Shown: positions 16,551 to 26,365 of the stretch, in pieces
How positions within the stretch are numbered: position 1 is the stretch's first letter
How the letters are laid out: every line of letters starts with the position of its first letter
Source: Anaeromassilibacillus sp. An250
GTDB taxonomy: Bacteria; Bacillota; Clostridia; Oscillospirales; Acutalibacteraceae
NCBI RefSeq assembly: GCF_002159845.1
Contig: NZ_NFJK01000001.1
Location: forward strand, 248,001 to 312,000
Reading direction: 5' to 3'
Length of the DNA stretch: 64,000 bases
The notes under the pieces: generated by a model
Told to the model about the DNA's origin: nothing
What the model saw: the letters and a program-made list of their open reading frames with translations, nothing else
The model's database searches: none
Made by a program: the position numbers and the translations under genes

Positions 16551-18725
16551 TTACGCTCTACGCACCGAGACAATCCCGGAAATGTTCATCAAACGGCTGA
16601 TAATGGTCTGTAGATGGTCTCTTCCATTGATGGTGATGGTCACCGAGATGACGGCGCTGCCGTCCTTTGTCTCGCGTGAATTGAGGGAATGGATAAACAA
16701 ATGCATATTGAAAAGCTGTTGGGTGACATCCGCCAGCAAACCGGGGCGGTCTGTTGCCACGATTTCCAGTGTGGATTTGAACACCTCTTTGACCACGCCC
16801 TCCCAGTGCGCCTGAATCCAACGCTCCGGTTCCGGTGCGTCCCGGATCACCTTTGGCACATTGGAACAGCTCCGCTTGTGGATGGAAACGCCAAACCCGC
16901 GGGTGATAAACCCGATGATCTCATCGCCCGGCAACGGATTGCAGCAGCGGGAGAACTTGATGAGGCACCCCTCCATGCCGTCTACGATCACGCCGCCGAC
17001 CGGTTTTTTGTTTGTCCTAGGCTGTTGCTTGGGACGCTCCTCCTGCACCGCCGGCTTGTGGGATTTGATATATTCCTCCTTGAGCTTCGGCATGACCTTC
17101 CAAAGCTGGATGCCGCCGTAGCCAATGGCTGCATAGACGTCGTCCTCCGAAGTGCAATTCTGACGGCGGCCGATGAGTTCCAGGCAGCTCTTGAGCTCTT
17201 CGTCCGTCAGGTCGATGCCGTTGCGCCGGAATTCGCGCTCCAGCTCGGCCCTGCCCTCCACAATGTTCTCCTCACGGCGCTCCTTTTTAAACCACTGGCG
17301 GATCTTGTTGCGCGCCTCGCTGGTCTTCACAATCTTTAACCAGTCGCGGCTTGGTCCATGGCTTCCCTCTTTGGCCGTGAGAATCTCGATGATCTCGCCG
17401 TTTTTCACCTTATAGTCGATCGGCACGATGCGCTTGTCGACTTTGGCCCCCACCATGCGGTTACCAACCGCGCTGTGGATGGCATAGGCAAAGTCGATCA
17501 CGGTAGAACCGCTCGGCAGGCTGATCACGTCGCCCTTTGGGGTAAATACAAACACCTCTTCCGGCGCAAGGTCCGACTTAATCGTCCGCACCAGGTCGGT
17601 CGCATCGCCGCTGTCTTTTTGGTTCTCCAGCATCTGCCGGATCCAGGCCAAACGGTCGTCCAGCTTGTCCCCCTTGGTCACACCAAGTTTGTATTTCCAG
17701 TGCGCCGCGATGCCGTATTCCGCCGTATGGTGCATCTCCCAAGTCCGGATCTGCACTTCAAACGCAACCCCTTCTTTGCTGAGCACGGTTGTGTGAAGGG
17801 ATTGGTATCCATTGGGCTTCGGCGTGGAAATATAGTCTTTAAACCGGTTGGGGATCGGGCGGAACATGTCGTGAATCACGCCCAACACATTATAGCAATC
17901 GTTGATAGTATCGACGATGACGCGCACCGCATAGATGTCATAGATTTCATCCATACTTTTCCCCTGGATGAACATCTTCCGGTAGATGCCGTTGATGCTC
18001 TTGACACGGCCTTCCAGATACACATTGGGGATTTCCGGCGAGATGCGGTCGTAAATGCGCTTTTTGGTCACCTCAATAAACGCCTTCCGCTCCCCACTGC
18101 GCATGGCCAGGCCGCTTTCAATCTCCTGGTAAGCGATGGGGTCGAGATAGCGCAGGGAGATATCCTCCAGCTCCTCTTTGACCATGCGGATACCAAGGCG
18201 GTGGGCGATCGGCGCATAGACCTCCATATTCTCCAGTGCTTTGTCGCGCTGTTTCTGCGGCGCCATAAATTCAATGGTGCGCATGTTGTGCAGGCGGTCC
18301 GCCAATTTGATGATGATGACGCGGATGTCGTCCGCCATAGCGATCAGCATTTTCCGCAGGTTTTCCGCCTGCTGTTCTTCCCGGGAGGAATAGGGAATCC
18401 GGCCGAGTTTGGTGACGCCGTTCGTCAAATTGGCGATTTCATTGCCAAACATTTTGCGGATCTGCTCAAGGTCCACCGGCGTATCTTCCACCACATCGTG
18501 CAGTAGGCCCGCCGCAACCGATTCGGAATCCATACCCATCTCTACCAGGATGCAAGCCACCGCGATGGGATGGGAAATATATGGCGCTCCGGAGAGACGC
18601 TTTTGATCCCCATGCATCTGATAGGCCAATTGATAGGCTTTGTCGATCAGAGCTAGGTCATATTCCCGTTCGCTGTCCTGAATCAGTTTTAATAAGTCGT
18701 TATAGGTTCTGAGTTTCTCCGCCAT
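16551..18725 (-). CDS. relA: Bifunctional (p)ppGpp synthetase/hydrolase (Rel)
   Basis: 724 aa. HD hydrolase domain (about 25-180; GLLHDVVEDTP and AHRLGI), synthetase domain (about 200-330; YDIYAVRVIVD, KPNGYQSLHT, FEVQIRTWEMH), TGS (VFTPKGDVISLPSGST), a zinc-finger region with CxxC-type cysteines (KFSRCCNPLPGDEI, RSC) and a C-terminal ACT domain. HD residues are intact, so both synthesis and hydrolysis of the alarmone are expected. ATG at 18725 has a strong AGGAGG; it overlaps the recJ end by 26 nt. Confidence 0.96.
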   Translation of the reverse strand: MAEKLRTYNDLLKLIQDSEREYDLALIDKAYQLAYQMHGDQKRLSGAPYISHPIAVACILVEMGMDSESVAAGLLHDVVEDTPVDLEQIRKMFGNEIANLTNGVTKLGRIPYSSREEQQAENLRKMLIAMADDIRVIIIKLADRLHNMRTIEFMAPQKQRDKALENMEVYAPIAHRLGIRMVKEELEDISLRYLDPIAYQEIESGLAMRSGERKAFIEVTKKRIYDRISPEIPNVYLEGRVKSINGIYRKMFIQGKSMDEIYDIYAVRVIVDTINDCYNVLGVIHDMFRPIPNRFKDYISTPKPNGYQSLHTTVLSKEGVAFEVQIRTWEMHHTAEYGIAAHWKYKLGVTKGDKLDDRLAWIRQMLENQKDSGDATDLVRTIKSDLAPEEVFVFTPKGDVISLPSGSTVIDFAYAIHSAVGNRMVGAKVDKRIVPIDYKVKNGEIIEILTAKEGSHGPSRDWLKIVKTSEARNKIRQWFKKERREENIVEGRAELEREFRRNGIDLTDEELKSCLELIGRRQNCTSEDDVYAAIGYGGIQLWKVMPKLKEEYIKSHKPAVQEERPKQQPRTNKKPVGGVIVDGMEGCLIKFSRCCNPLPGDEIIGFITRGFGVSIHKRSCSNVPKVIRDAPEPERWIQAHWEGVVKEVFKSTLEIVATDRPGLLADVTQQLFNMHLFIHSLNSRETKDGSAVISVTITINGRDHLQTIISRLMNISGIVSVRRA

Positions 18726-20790
18726 AAGGTTCCCCCTCCTTCTGTAAAGCCCGCAATCCCGCCAAAATCTTGGAATCAAATAAATTGACTTTCCGTTGTA
18801 CCGGCTTCAAGGTCAACTTACAAACGCCGCCGGACCGCTGCTGTGACGTCAAGCCGTGCTCCGACAAAACATCTAACATCGTCAACAGCTTGCCCATATT
18901 CCCTCCGGGCGAAGCGCAGGTGCGATAAAAAAGCACCTCTTCGGGACCTTCATAACCGTTTTTCGCTCGTAAGAACCGATAGACATTGGCAAATTCCTCC
19001 CGGGTAGGGGTAAGACTGTCCACCTCTTGTTTGGTCATCGATTCGTTCCGCATCCATTTTTCGTACACCTGCACGCCGGTCAATACGGAGGCGCCGTCCA
19101 TCCCGGAGGGTTTACAGTCCCTGACGATGATGGAAAGCGTCTCTTTCCCATTAAAGGGCTTGGCGTCCAGCGTCACCGCCAAATCGAGAAGATCCCCCGC
19201 CGCATAGGGGAACATCTCCAAGGACACGCCAAACCGCATACAGCGCACCGCGTAATTCCCCTTTACCACCGTCAATCGGAGGTGCTTCCCGCCGCCAACC
19301 GGCGTAATGTCCTGCAAGCGGACGCCAAACAATCCAAAGAGCGGGGCAGGATTTCCCGTTCCAAACGGCTCCAGCAATTTTACACTGCGCGTCACTTCCA
19401 GGGTCAGCTGCTCCGGCTGCAAAATACAGTCGATGGTGAGCGTTGGCATGGGCATCTGCGGCGTATGAGCCGCGGCATAGGCATTGATCCTCTCGCGGAA
19501 CCGTTCGATGTTTTCCGGCCGGAGGCTCAGCCCCGCCGCCATGGGGTGCCCGCCAAATTTGGTGAGCAAATCCGAGCAGGAGCAAACCGCCTCAAATAGA
19601 GAAAACCCTTCGATGCTCCTGCCAGAACCTTTTGCTTCCGCCCCATTGACCGAGATCAAGATGCTCGGTTTTCCAAATCGCTCGGTAATGCGCGCAGAAA
19701 CAATCCCAATCACGCCCGGATGCCAATTTTCTCCCGCGACTACCAGAACGCGGTCATATAGCCGCTGTGGGTCTTTCTCTAATTCTTCTAAAACCCGCTC
19801 AAAGATATCGCTCTCAATCTGCCGCCGGTAATCGTTGCAATCGCAAACATCCCCCGCCAGTCCAGCCGCTTCCTCCGGATCTTCGGAGAGCAGGAGGCGG
19901 ACAGCGCGGTCCGGGGAAGCAATCCGGCCCGTCGCGTTGATCCGTGGCACAATGCCGAACGCCACATTGGCCGCCGTGAGTTCCCGGTTGTCCAGGCTGG
20001 CATTTTCCAAAAGGGCCCGCAAGCCCAGGCGGTCGGACCGGGACAAATGCGGCAAGCCGGCACGGACCAGAACGCGGTTCTCCCCCAGCAGGGGAACGAC
20101 GTCCCCAATTGTACCGATGGCGACCAGATCCGCATAATTTTCCAACAGGCCGGTCAAATCACAATCCGGCCCTTCCAAAGCCATAATCAATTTAAAGGCC
20201 ACGCCCACGCCGGCGAAATCCTTAAAGGGGCTGGGGCAATCCAGCCGGTGCGGGTCCACCACAGCGCAAGCGGCTGGGAGAACCTCGCGCGGCCGGTGGT
20301 GGTCGGTCACCACAACATCCATTCCAAGCTGTGCCGCATAGGCAACCTCTTCGACGGACGAAATGCCGTTGTCCACCGTGATAATCAGTTGAGTCCCCTG
20401 CTGGTGCAGCTGGTCAAGCGCCGCTACATTCAAGCCGTACCCTTCCCGCTCCCGTTCTGGGATATAGTATGTCACATCGGCCCCATTGGATTCCAAGTAA
20501 GAATACAGCATCGCCGTGGAGGTGACGCCATCTGCATCGTAATCTCCATAGACTGTAATTTTTTCAAAGCCATTGACCGCTCGCCAAACCCGCTCGACAG
20601 CGCGGTCCATATCCACCATTTGCATCGGGTCGGACAAAGAGATCTCCGATCCAAACATTGCTTCAATCTGTTCCGGCCCGGTCAACCCGCGCGTTTGGAG
20701 CAGCGCCCCCATCGCCGCCGGGACCTGATACCGCTGTGCAAGTGCTTCCGCCGCTTTCCAATCACACGGCAATACATTCCACTTCTTCAT
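18700..20790 (-). CDS. recJ: Single-stranded-DNA-specific exonuclease RecJ
   Basis: 696 aa, DHH phosphoesterase: VYGDYDADGVTST (motif I), VVVTDHHRPREVLP (motif III, DHH), then DHHA1 with GGHPMAAGLSL and a C-terminal OB/clostridial domain. It degrades 5' single-stranded ends in recombination and repair. The start ATG at 20790 follows GAGGTGG. It heads the recJ-relA-MBL-hemZ-kinase operon, which has overlapping or near-abutting genes throughout. Confidence 0.95.
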   Translation of the reverse strand: MKKWNVLPCDWKAAEALAQRYQVPAAMGALLQTRGLTGPEQIEAMFGSEISLSDPMQMVDMDRAVERVWRAVNGFEKITVYGDYDADGVTSTAMLYSYLESNGADVTYYIPEREREGYGLNVAALDQLHQQGTQLIITVDNGISSVEEVAYAAQLGMDVVVTDHHRPREVLPAACAVVDPHRLDCPSPFKDFAGVGVAFKLIMALEGPDCDLTGLLENYADLVAIGTIGDVVPLLGENRVLVRAGLPHLSRSDRLGLRALLENASLDNRELTAANVAFGIVPRINATGRIASPDRAVRLLLSEDPEEAAGLAGDVCDCNDYRRQIESDIFERVLEELEKDPQRLYDRVLVVAGENWHPGVIGIVSARITERFGKPSILISVNGAEAKGSGRSIEGFSLFEAVCSCSDLLTKFGGHPMAAGLSLRPENIERFRERINAYAAAHTPQMPMPTLTIDCILQPEQLTLEVTRSVKLLEPFGTGNPAPLFGLFGVRLQDITPVGGGKHLRLTVVKGNYAVRCMRFGVSLEMFPYAAGDLLDLAVTLDAKPFNGKETLSIIVRDCKPSGMDGASVLTGVQVYEKWMRNESMTKQEVDSLTPTREEFANVYRFLRAKNGYEGPEEVLFYRTCASPGGNMGKLLTMLDVLSEHGLTSQQRSGGVCKLTLKPVQRKVNLFDSKILAGLRALQKEGEPYGGETQNL

Positions 20791-21075
20791 TTTCCCATCC
20801 ACCTCGTATCTGCTAGGGCCCACCGTTTCCTGTGCGCACATGCACCGTATCCGTTGCCACACTTAGGATAATAACGCATTGCATCCTTGCATTCCGAAAG
20901 GCGCGAAATACACCATCTTGTGCATGCGCCCGGTCCACTAGGACCTCTCGTCATGAAAGCAAACGATCATTTTACAGAGTTTTATTGTACCATTTTGGCA
21001 ATTCTTATTCAATACCCATGGCCTGTGCTCCCAAATACTTTTCCAAACGGTTCTGGACTTTTCAGGAAAGCAGAG
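20791..21075 (-). other. Upstream region of the recJ operon
   Basis: No gene found. It contains the promoter at 20984-21012 and a leader of about 190 nt with no structure I can assign. Confidence 0.4.
20984..21012 (-). promoter_or_regulatory. Promoter of the recJ-relA operon
   Basis: Minus strand: -35 TTGAAT, 17-bp spacer, -10 TACAAT. Confidence 0.6.
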
Positions 21076-21115
21076 AAAAGGAGCAACCTGCCGTCAAACA
21101 GGCTTGCTCCTTTTC
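21076..21115. terminator. Bidirectional terminator after cdaR
   Basis: Arms AAAAGGAGCAA and TTGCTCCTTTT with an inner CTG/CAG pair. On the minus strand it ends the cdaA-cdaR unit. Confidence 0.75.
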
Positions 21116-21137
21116 ATAGGTCCTTGCATATCGCTTG

Positions 21138-22418
21138 TTATTCCATTTTTGCGCTCACACCAATATTGACCATATAGCTGCCATACACCCAGGAATTGGG
21201 TGCGCCCGTTACGGAAATCGTGACAGGGACTTCCGTCTGACCGGTAAATTGCTCTTTACCAGTCATATCAATCTGAGCCACCAGATTGTTTTCCGTAAAC
21301 GCCTCAATTTCATCCGGCGGGCCGACAGCGGTCACGCTGAGACTCTGCGTATATACGGCCGCTTCGTATCCCGCGGGAAGATTCTTGAAGGTAATCGTCT
21401 CCGGGTTGAGGGAAACAGTCCGGGTTGTAAAAGTGTCCAAATCGATGCTCACTTTGGCCGTATAAATATTACTGACGTTTTTAAATCCCGTCGGCAAACT
21501 GACATCCACATCAAATTCATTGCTTGTGGGGCTGATCGTCGAAAAATCAATGGCGGGCAACGTGAGCTCGGAAATATTTGCAAACGCATCCTCTGGCCCA
21601 GCCACTTCGATTTCCTTTGGTTCGACGGTCACGCGGCTTTCAAAGCCGGTAAGGTTGCTCGGTCTCCCCGAGAATTCCACCTGTAAGGGCAAAACCTTTC
21701 GGTACAACACATTGCATGTGACTTCGACCGATTCCATGCTCAAAGTAAGATTATCGCTCTTAATTTCATTTCCATCTGCATCTAGCATTACCAGCCGGCC
21801 TGTAAAATGTTTGGTCTCTGTCAAAGGCGTCTTGTCCTGCTCATAAGGGATGGTCACCTTTGCGACCTGATCGACCTCTTGTTTTGGGCCGGAAACCGTC
21901 ACGCTATCGCTAGAAAGGGTCGGCGTATTCAAATAGTACTGCGGGTCTACAGGCGGCGTAATCTGGCTGGTATCAATATTGAATACCTTTTCGCTGTAGT
22001 AATCCACAGTGACTAAAATGCTGGAAGGTTCAATCGAAACCACCTCATAGTTGGAGAGATTCCCCAATTTGGTGGCGGAAAGCTCCAATTTGTAGTTGCT
22101 TACTGGACCGGTCAAAGACGCTGCCTGTTTCGCTTCAATCTGCAAATCGGTATTTTTAACCTGGTTGACGGTCAGGCTGTTCCCTTTGATCGCCACTTTT
22201 GCCTTGGCGTTGATGGGGCTAAACACTTTTAGACCCGACTGCTGAGCCGAGTCCGACAAATTGACGACAATCGGCACATCTGTCACAGTACGTGGGATTT
22301 CCTCGGTATTGCGCGTGGCAAAAACAACCCAAATGACCAGCGCGACAAATACAGAGAAAATCAAAACAAATTTATTGTTATAGAATAAACTTCCTAAGCT
22401 AAATTTTTTATGGTTCAT
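21138..22418 (-). CDS. cdaR: CdaR, YbbR-domain regulator of diadenylate cyclase
   Basis: 426 aa. One N-terminal membrane helix (FVLIFSVFVALVIWVVFA, about 17-34) and an extracytoplasmic part with four YbbR-type beta repeats, each around 80 residues (for example VTVSGPKQEVDQVAKV, EVAGPEDAFANISEL, VTAVGPPDEIEAFTE). It binds and modulates CdaA. It overlaps the cdaA stop by 4 nt. In many Firmicutes glmM follows; here a terminator does. Confidence 0.92.
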   Translation of the reverse strand: MNHKKFSLGSLFYNNKFVLIFSVFVALVIWVVFATRNTEEIPRTVTDVPIVVNLSDSAQQSGLKVFSPINAKAKVAIKGNSLTVNQVKNTDLQIEAKQAASLTGPVSNYKLELSATKLGNLSNYEVVSIEPSSILVTVDYYSEKVFNIDTSQITPPVDPQYYLNTPTLSSDSVTVSGPKQEVDQVAKVTIPYEQDKTPLTETKHFTGRLVMLDADGNEIKSDNLTLSMESVEVTCNVLYRKVLPLQVEFSGRPSNLTGFESRVTVEPKEIEVAGPEDAFANISELTLPAIDFSTISPTSNEFDVDVSLPTGFKNVSNIYTAKVSIDLDTFTTRTVSLNPETITFKNLPAGYEAAVYTQSLSVTAVGPPDEIEAFTENNLVAQIDMTGKEQFTGQTEVPVTISVTGAPNSWVYGSYMVNIGVSAKME

Positions 22419-23308
22419 GATTTTCTTCCCCTCCTAATGGAAGGAATTCTGCTCGTACGTTTTTCACCGTTCGCATTTTCTTCCGGCAGAAGAAGCGCTT
22501 CCAGTGCGCTCTGCAACGTTTCACGCGTATAATTCCGCGTCAAAACCCCATTGACCGCAATGGAGATCTGTCCGGTTTCTTCGGATACGACCACGACGAC
22601 CGCATCGGAGTTTTCACTCATTCCGATCGCAGCGCGGTGGCGGGTGCCAAGATCGACGCTGACGGTATCGCTTTTGGTCAGTGGAAGGATACAGCCAGCG
22701 GCATAGATCACTCCGTCACGGATCACCATCGCCCCGTCATGTAACGGCGCTTTATTCCAAAAGATGTTGCCAATCAGCGGCACCGAAGGCTCCGCGTTGA
22801 CAATTGTACCTGTGTCAATGATGTCGCCAAGCTTTGTTTGCATTTCGAACACCATCAAAGCGCCTGTTTTGGATTTCTGAAATTTGCCAGACGCTTCCAC
22901 GACTGCGTTAAGGCATTTCCGTTTTTTCTGCAGGGCTTTTTCCGCTTCCTCCGAAGAGATCTGGAACCAATATTTCCCACCCAATTTGCTGCGGCCAATT
23001 TGCTCCAACGCACGGCGAATTTCTGGCTGAAAGATCACCAACAGGGCAATAATGGTAAAATTGAAAAAATAATCCAATAAGGTCCTCATCATGTTCAAAT
23101 GGATCACAACAGAGGCAGCATAGACCCCCATCAGGATGATGATTCCCTTGACCAGTTGCTCTGCCCGTGTTTCGCGGATCAACTTAATTCCATTATAAAT
23201 AATAAAGGAGACCAGCAATACATCCAATGCGTCGCTCAAACTGAAAGTATGGATCAACGCAACAAATGTATCCCAAAGCCCGGTAATAAAATCCATATTC
23301 TCTTGCAC
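22415..23308 (-). CDS. cdaA: Diadenylate cyclase CdaA
   Basis: 297 aa. Three N-terminal transmembrane helices (to about residue 95) and a DAC (DisA_N) domain with the catalytic DGA (APLHDGAMVIRDG) and RHR (GTRHRAAIGMSE) motifs. It makes c-di-AMP from two ATP, controlling potassium and osmotic homeostasis and cell-wall integrity. The GTG at 23308 has GGAAG upstream; ATG four codons later is an alternative. Confidence 0.95.
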   Translation of the reverse strand: MQENMDFITGLWDTFVALIHTFSLSDALDVLLVSFIIYNGIKLIRETRAEQLVKGIIILMGVYAASVVIHLNMMRTLLDYFFNFTIIALLVIFQPEIRRALEQIGRSKLGGKYWFQISSEEAEKALQKKRKCLNAVVEASGKFQKSKTGALMVFEMQTKLGDIIDTGTIVNAEPSVPLIGNIFWNKAPLHDGAMVIRDGVIYAAGCILPLTKSDTVSVDLGTRHRAAIGMSENSDAVVVVVSEETGQISIAVNGVLTRNYTRETLQSALEALLLPEENANGEKRTSRIPSIRRGRKS

Positions 23309-23427
23309 CCACTATCTTCCGCTTTTCACAAGCTCTCAATCTATTTTTAACGTTCGTATGCCTTCATATAATAAAAATATCCAATATAATATTATCACAA
23401 TTAATGGGATATGCAAATGCTTTTCCC

Positions 23428-24570
23428 CTATTTTCTATGAATTTTCATAACCGTGTTGGAGAACGCACGGATCTCATTCATATTATTAAAGGCGGACGGG
23501 CATACACGCACAGCCCCCTGCTGCAAAGTCCCAAAGCTCTCGTGAGCCCTAGGCGCACAGTGCAACCCCGCACGGACGGCGATCCCCGCCGCATTTAACC
23601 TCTGCGCTACAGCCTCGCTGTTGGCCTCCTTTATATTGAAGGAAAGCACAGGGGCAAAGTACGGCTCCACAGGCTCCGGTGTGTAAAGCTGAACCCCTTC
23701 CATCTTGGATAGGCTTCGGTATAATGCCTGGATCAGCCCCAGCTCATGCCGGTAGATCCGTTCAATCCCCTTGCTTTTCACAAAAGAAATCCCTGCACGT
23801 ATCCCGGCAATCCCCGGGATGTTGATGGTCCCACTTTCCAGGCGGTCGGGCATGGTCTCCGGTTGCTCCAATGAGATGGATGCCGTCCCGGTCCCGCCTT
23901 CCATCAACGTTTCCATGGACGCCCCATGCGGTGTAATCAAAATTCCCGTCCCCATGGGGGCATAGAGCCCTTTATGGGCAGCCACACAGAGATAGTCGAA
24001 TTGAAACTCCTGCATATCAACCGGCAGCACGCCCGCGCTTTGTGCGCAATCCACAGCAATCGGGACCCCATACTCGTGCCCCAGTGCAGCTAAACGCTCA
24101 ATGGGCAGACGAATGCCCCACACATTGGAAACATGCGTGCAGACGATCAATTTGGTATTGGCGCGCAGTGCCTTCCGGAAGGCGTCTACCGTAGCGTCGT
24201 TATCCCCAGGGACTACCTGCGCCTCTGTATAAGTGACGCCCCTCTTTTGGAGCGCTTGGAGAGGGCGCATGACGGCATTGTGCTCCAAATTGGAGGTGAC
24301 CACATGATCCCCGGATTTTAACACACCTTTTAAGACGAAATTGATCGCTTGCGTACAATTGAGTGTAAACACTACGCACTCTGGGCCTGGCGCGTGGAAA
24401 AATTCTGCCACAGCCGTCCGGCACCGGTACAGCTCTTCCGCTGTCTCCATGGACATCGTATGGCCTGCCCGGCCTGGATTTGCCCCGTATTTTCGCATCG
24501 CTTCGTCAACTGCACGAATCACCTGCGGCGGCTTTGGGTAGGTGGTCGCGGCGTTATCGAAATAAATCAT
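23428..24570 (-). CDS. Cysteine desulfurase-family aminotransferase (class V)
   Basis: 380 aa PLP enzyme: MIYFDNAATTYPKPP start, THVSNVWG, the Schiff-base lysine in VAAHKGLYAPMG, and a C-terminal catalytic-loop cysteine in GLHCAPRAHESFGT. This C-terminal form is the group annotated as 'cysteine desulfurase family protein' distinct from IscS/NifS proper. It is coupled (4-nt overlap) to the DUF3343 gene, a recurring pair thought to handle selenium or sulfur. SD GGGAGG at 24570; longer upstream starts are unlikely. Confidence 0.9.
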   Translation of the reverse strand: MIYFDNAATTYPKPPQVIRAVDEAMRKYGANPGRAGHTMSMETAEELYRCRTAVAEFFHAPGPECVVFTLNCTQAINFVLKGVLKSGDHVVTSNLEHNAVMRPLQALQKRGVTYTEAQVVPGDNDATVDAFRKALRANTKLIVCTHVSNVWGIRLPIERLAALGHEYGVPIAVDCAQSAGVLPVDMQEFQFDYLCVAAHKGLYAPMGTGILITPHGASMETLMEGGTGTASISLEQPETMPDRLESGTINIPGIAGIRAGISFVKSKGIERIYRHELGLIQALYRSLSKMEGVQLYTPEPVEPYFAPVLSFNIKEANSEAVAQRLNAAGIAVRAGLHCAPRAHESFGTLQQGAVRVCPSAFNNMNEIRAFSNTVMKIHRK

Positions 24571-24797
24571 CCCACGTCCTCCCTTTCCGTCCGGCCCAGG
24601 ACCCGAATGCCAGCTCGTGTCAAAATGGCCTCCGCCTCGTCGGTGCGGTTGGGGACATATATACTGTATCCGCATCCAGCGTTTTCATTGCTGTGCGGTG
24701 TTCTCTCTACATAGGACTTGATCCCGTGTTGAAAAAGCAGGTCTCGCCCCTTCATCGCGTATGTGATGGAGCTAACCATAAGCATAGGCTTGCCCAC
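24567..24797 (-). CDS. DUF3343 putative Se/S carrier-like protein
   Basis: 76 aa. MLMVSSITYAMKGRDLLFQHG, then the cysteine-containing TPHSNENAGCGYSIYVP, then the C-terminal AEAILTRAGIRVLG match DUF3343. GTG at 24797 with SD GAGGTG is preferred over an upstream start. The overlap with the desulfurase gene suggests a sulfur or selenium acceptor; this is an inference from the family and neighbour. Confidence 0.75.
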   Translation of the reverse strand: MGKPMLMVSSITYAMKGRDLLFQHGIKSYVERTPHSNENAGCGYSIYVPNRTDEAEAILTRAGIRVLGRTEREDVG

Positions 24798-24881
24798 AAG
24801 TATCACCTCTCTGTTTTTATTACCAGAGTATGCTACAAACAAGCCCTTTGACTATTTCCTTAGAAAGAACAACCTGCCCCT

Positions 24882-26054
24882 TTATTTTTCCAACAAGCAC
24901 ACCGCATGAGCGGCGATCCCCTGCTTTTCCCCTGTAAATCCGAGCCCTTCTTCCGTTGTAGCCTTCACGCTAACCTGCCCAAGTTCCATTCCACTCGCCT
25001 CAGCCAAACGGCTGCGCATCATCTCAATATAAGGCTTGAGCTTTGGTTCCTGGGCCAAAACCGTCGCGTCGATATTTACAATCCGGCAGCCGTGTTTCTG
25101 CAAGATATGGACCACCTGCCGCAGCAGCGCCAAGCTGTCTGCGCCGCTGTAAGCTGGGTCTGTGTCCGGGAACCATGTTCCAATATCGCCCAGCGCCGCT
25201 GCTCCCAGCAACGCATCCATCACGGCATGGGTCAATACATCGGCATCCGAATGCCCCAAAAGGCCTTTATCATAAGGGATTTCAACACCACCCAAAACCA
25301 GTTTCCGGCCGGGCACCAGCCGGTGGACATCGTAGCCGTGCCCAATTCGCATAGGATCGCCCCTTTCTTTCTTGAGGAGCGCCTCCGCCGCAGGGAGGTC
25401 CTCCGGGGTTGTAATCTTGATATTTGTATAACCGCCGGTGACCAAATGGACCATTTTTCCCAAATGCTCCACCAGTTGGCAGTCGTCCGTATAATCCGCG
25501 CCTTCTTGCGCTGCAACTTGCATCGCCTGTTCGTAGAGACCCCGTTCAAAAACCTGCGGAGTCTGCACCGCGCGCAGGGAGCTGCGATCCGGCGTAGAAC
25601 AAACAAATCCATCCGTATTCTGCATTTTAATCGTATCTTTCACCAACGTGCAAAGCGCGGCAGCTCCATAAGTCCGGGCATCCTGTACGGTGGCGTCGAT
25701 CTCCTCAGGGCGAATCAGCGGACGCGCCCCATCATGAATAGCCAAATACTCCGTTTCCTTTGGTACGGCAGCCAGTCCCGCAGCGACAGAGCGCTGCCGG
25801 GTCGCTCCCCCCGCTACAACGGCGCACAACTTTCCAATTGCATGCTGATCCGCTAAACACTGTACAGCTGCCTGATCCTCCGGGCGGCAAACTACAACGA
25901 TGCTGGAAATGCTCGCCGCCCGCTCAAAGGCAAGCAGCGTATGTACAATAACCGGCTTCCCCCCCAACAAAAGGAACTGCTTGGACATTCCCATCCCCAT
26001 GCGGCTGGAGTTTCCCGCCGCGACAAGGATGGCGCAACAAGACTCTTCCGGCAT
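24882..26054 (-). CDS. ispDF: Fused IspD-IspF of the MEP isoprenoid pathway
   Basis: 390 aa with two enzymes in one chain. Residues 1-230 are 2-C-methyl-D-erythritol 4-phosphate cytidylyltransferase ([32 protein letters not shown]). Residues 233-390 are MEcPP synthase ([44 protein letters not shown]). IspE is not encoded here. ATG at 26054 follows AAAGGAGGCGG; a longer start is not supported. Bifunctional IspDF is best known in some proteobacteria and scattered clostridia. Confidence 0.95.
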   Translation of the reverse strand: MPEESCCAILVAAGNSSRMGMGMSKQFLLLGGKPVIVHTLLAFERAASISSIVVVCRPEDQAAVQCLADQHAIGKLCAVVAGGATRQRSVAAGLAAVPKETEYLAIHDGARPLIRPEEIDATVQDARTYGAAALCTLVKDTIKMQNTDGFVCSTPDRSSLRAVQTPQVFERGLYEQAMQVAAQEGADYTDDCQLVEHLGKMVHLVTGGYTNIKITTPEDLPAAEALLKKERGDPMRIGHGYDVHRLVPGRKLVLGGVEIPYDKGLLGHSDADVLTHAVMDALLGAAALGDIGTWFPDTDPAYSGADSLALLRQVVHILQKHGCRIVNIDATVLAQEPKLKPYIEMMRSRLAEASGMELGQVSVKATTEEGLGFTGEKQGIAAHAVCLLEK

Positions 26055-26365
26055 CTCACCGCCTCCTTTCTGCATAGGAACCATTATAGCTACAAAAACT
26101 ACCTGGTGCAACTACAATCCTGTTACCTCTACCAGGCTGATTGCAATCTTTTGTTCATTCTTTCAGCCTCTTGTACAAACCAGCTTTACAGAACCGGGCA
26201 TTTTACGTTATAATTAGAAAAGAAAATCTTGGAATCCAGGTAAATCGTAAATTTTTTGTGATTGGTATTCTGTGCAAGTGTGGCCTTCAAAAGGGCCTTG
26301 GCGCCAACAGATCCACACCTATTCAAAATCCTGCACTCCAAAATCATGTTTAAAGGAATGATCCT
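26055..26365. other. Divergent intergenic region, ispDF / thioesterase
   Basis: No gene. It holds the plus-strand promoter at 26185-26214 and a 5' leader of about 145 nt for the thioesterase. No riboswitch was recognised. Confidence 0.4.
26185..26214 (+). promoter_or_regulatory. Promoter of the thioesterase gene
   Basis: -35 TTTACA (26185-26190), 18-bp spacer, consensus -10 TATAAT (26209-26214). Confidence 0.6.

Noticed and set aside
18700-18725. recJ/relA, hemZ/kinase and yabQ/divIC overlaps as frameshifts
   Set aside because: All proteins have complete family lengths; the overlaps fit ordinary translational coupling.
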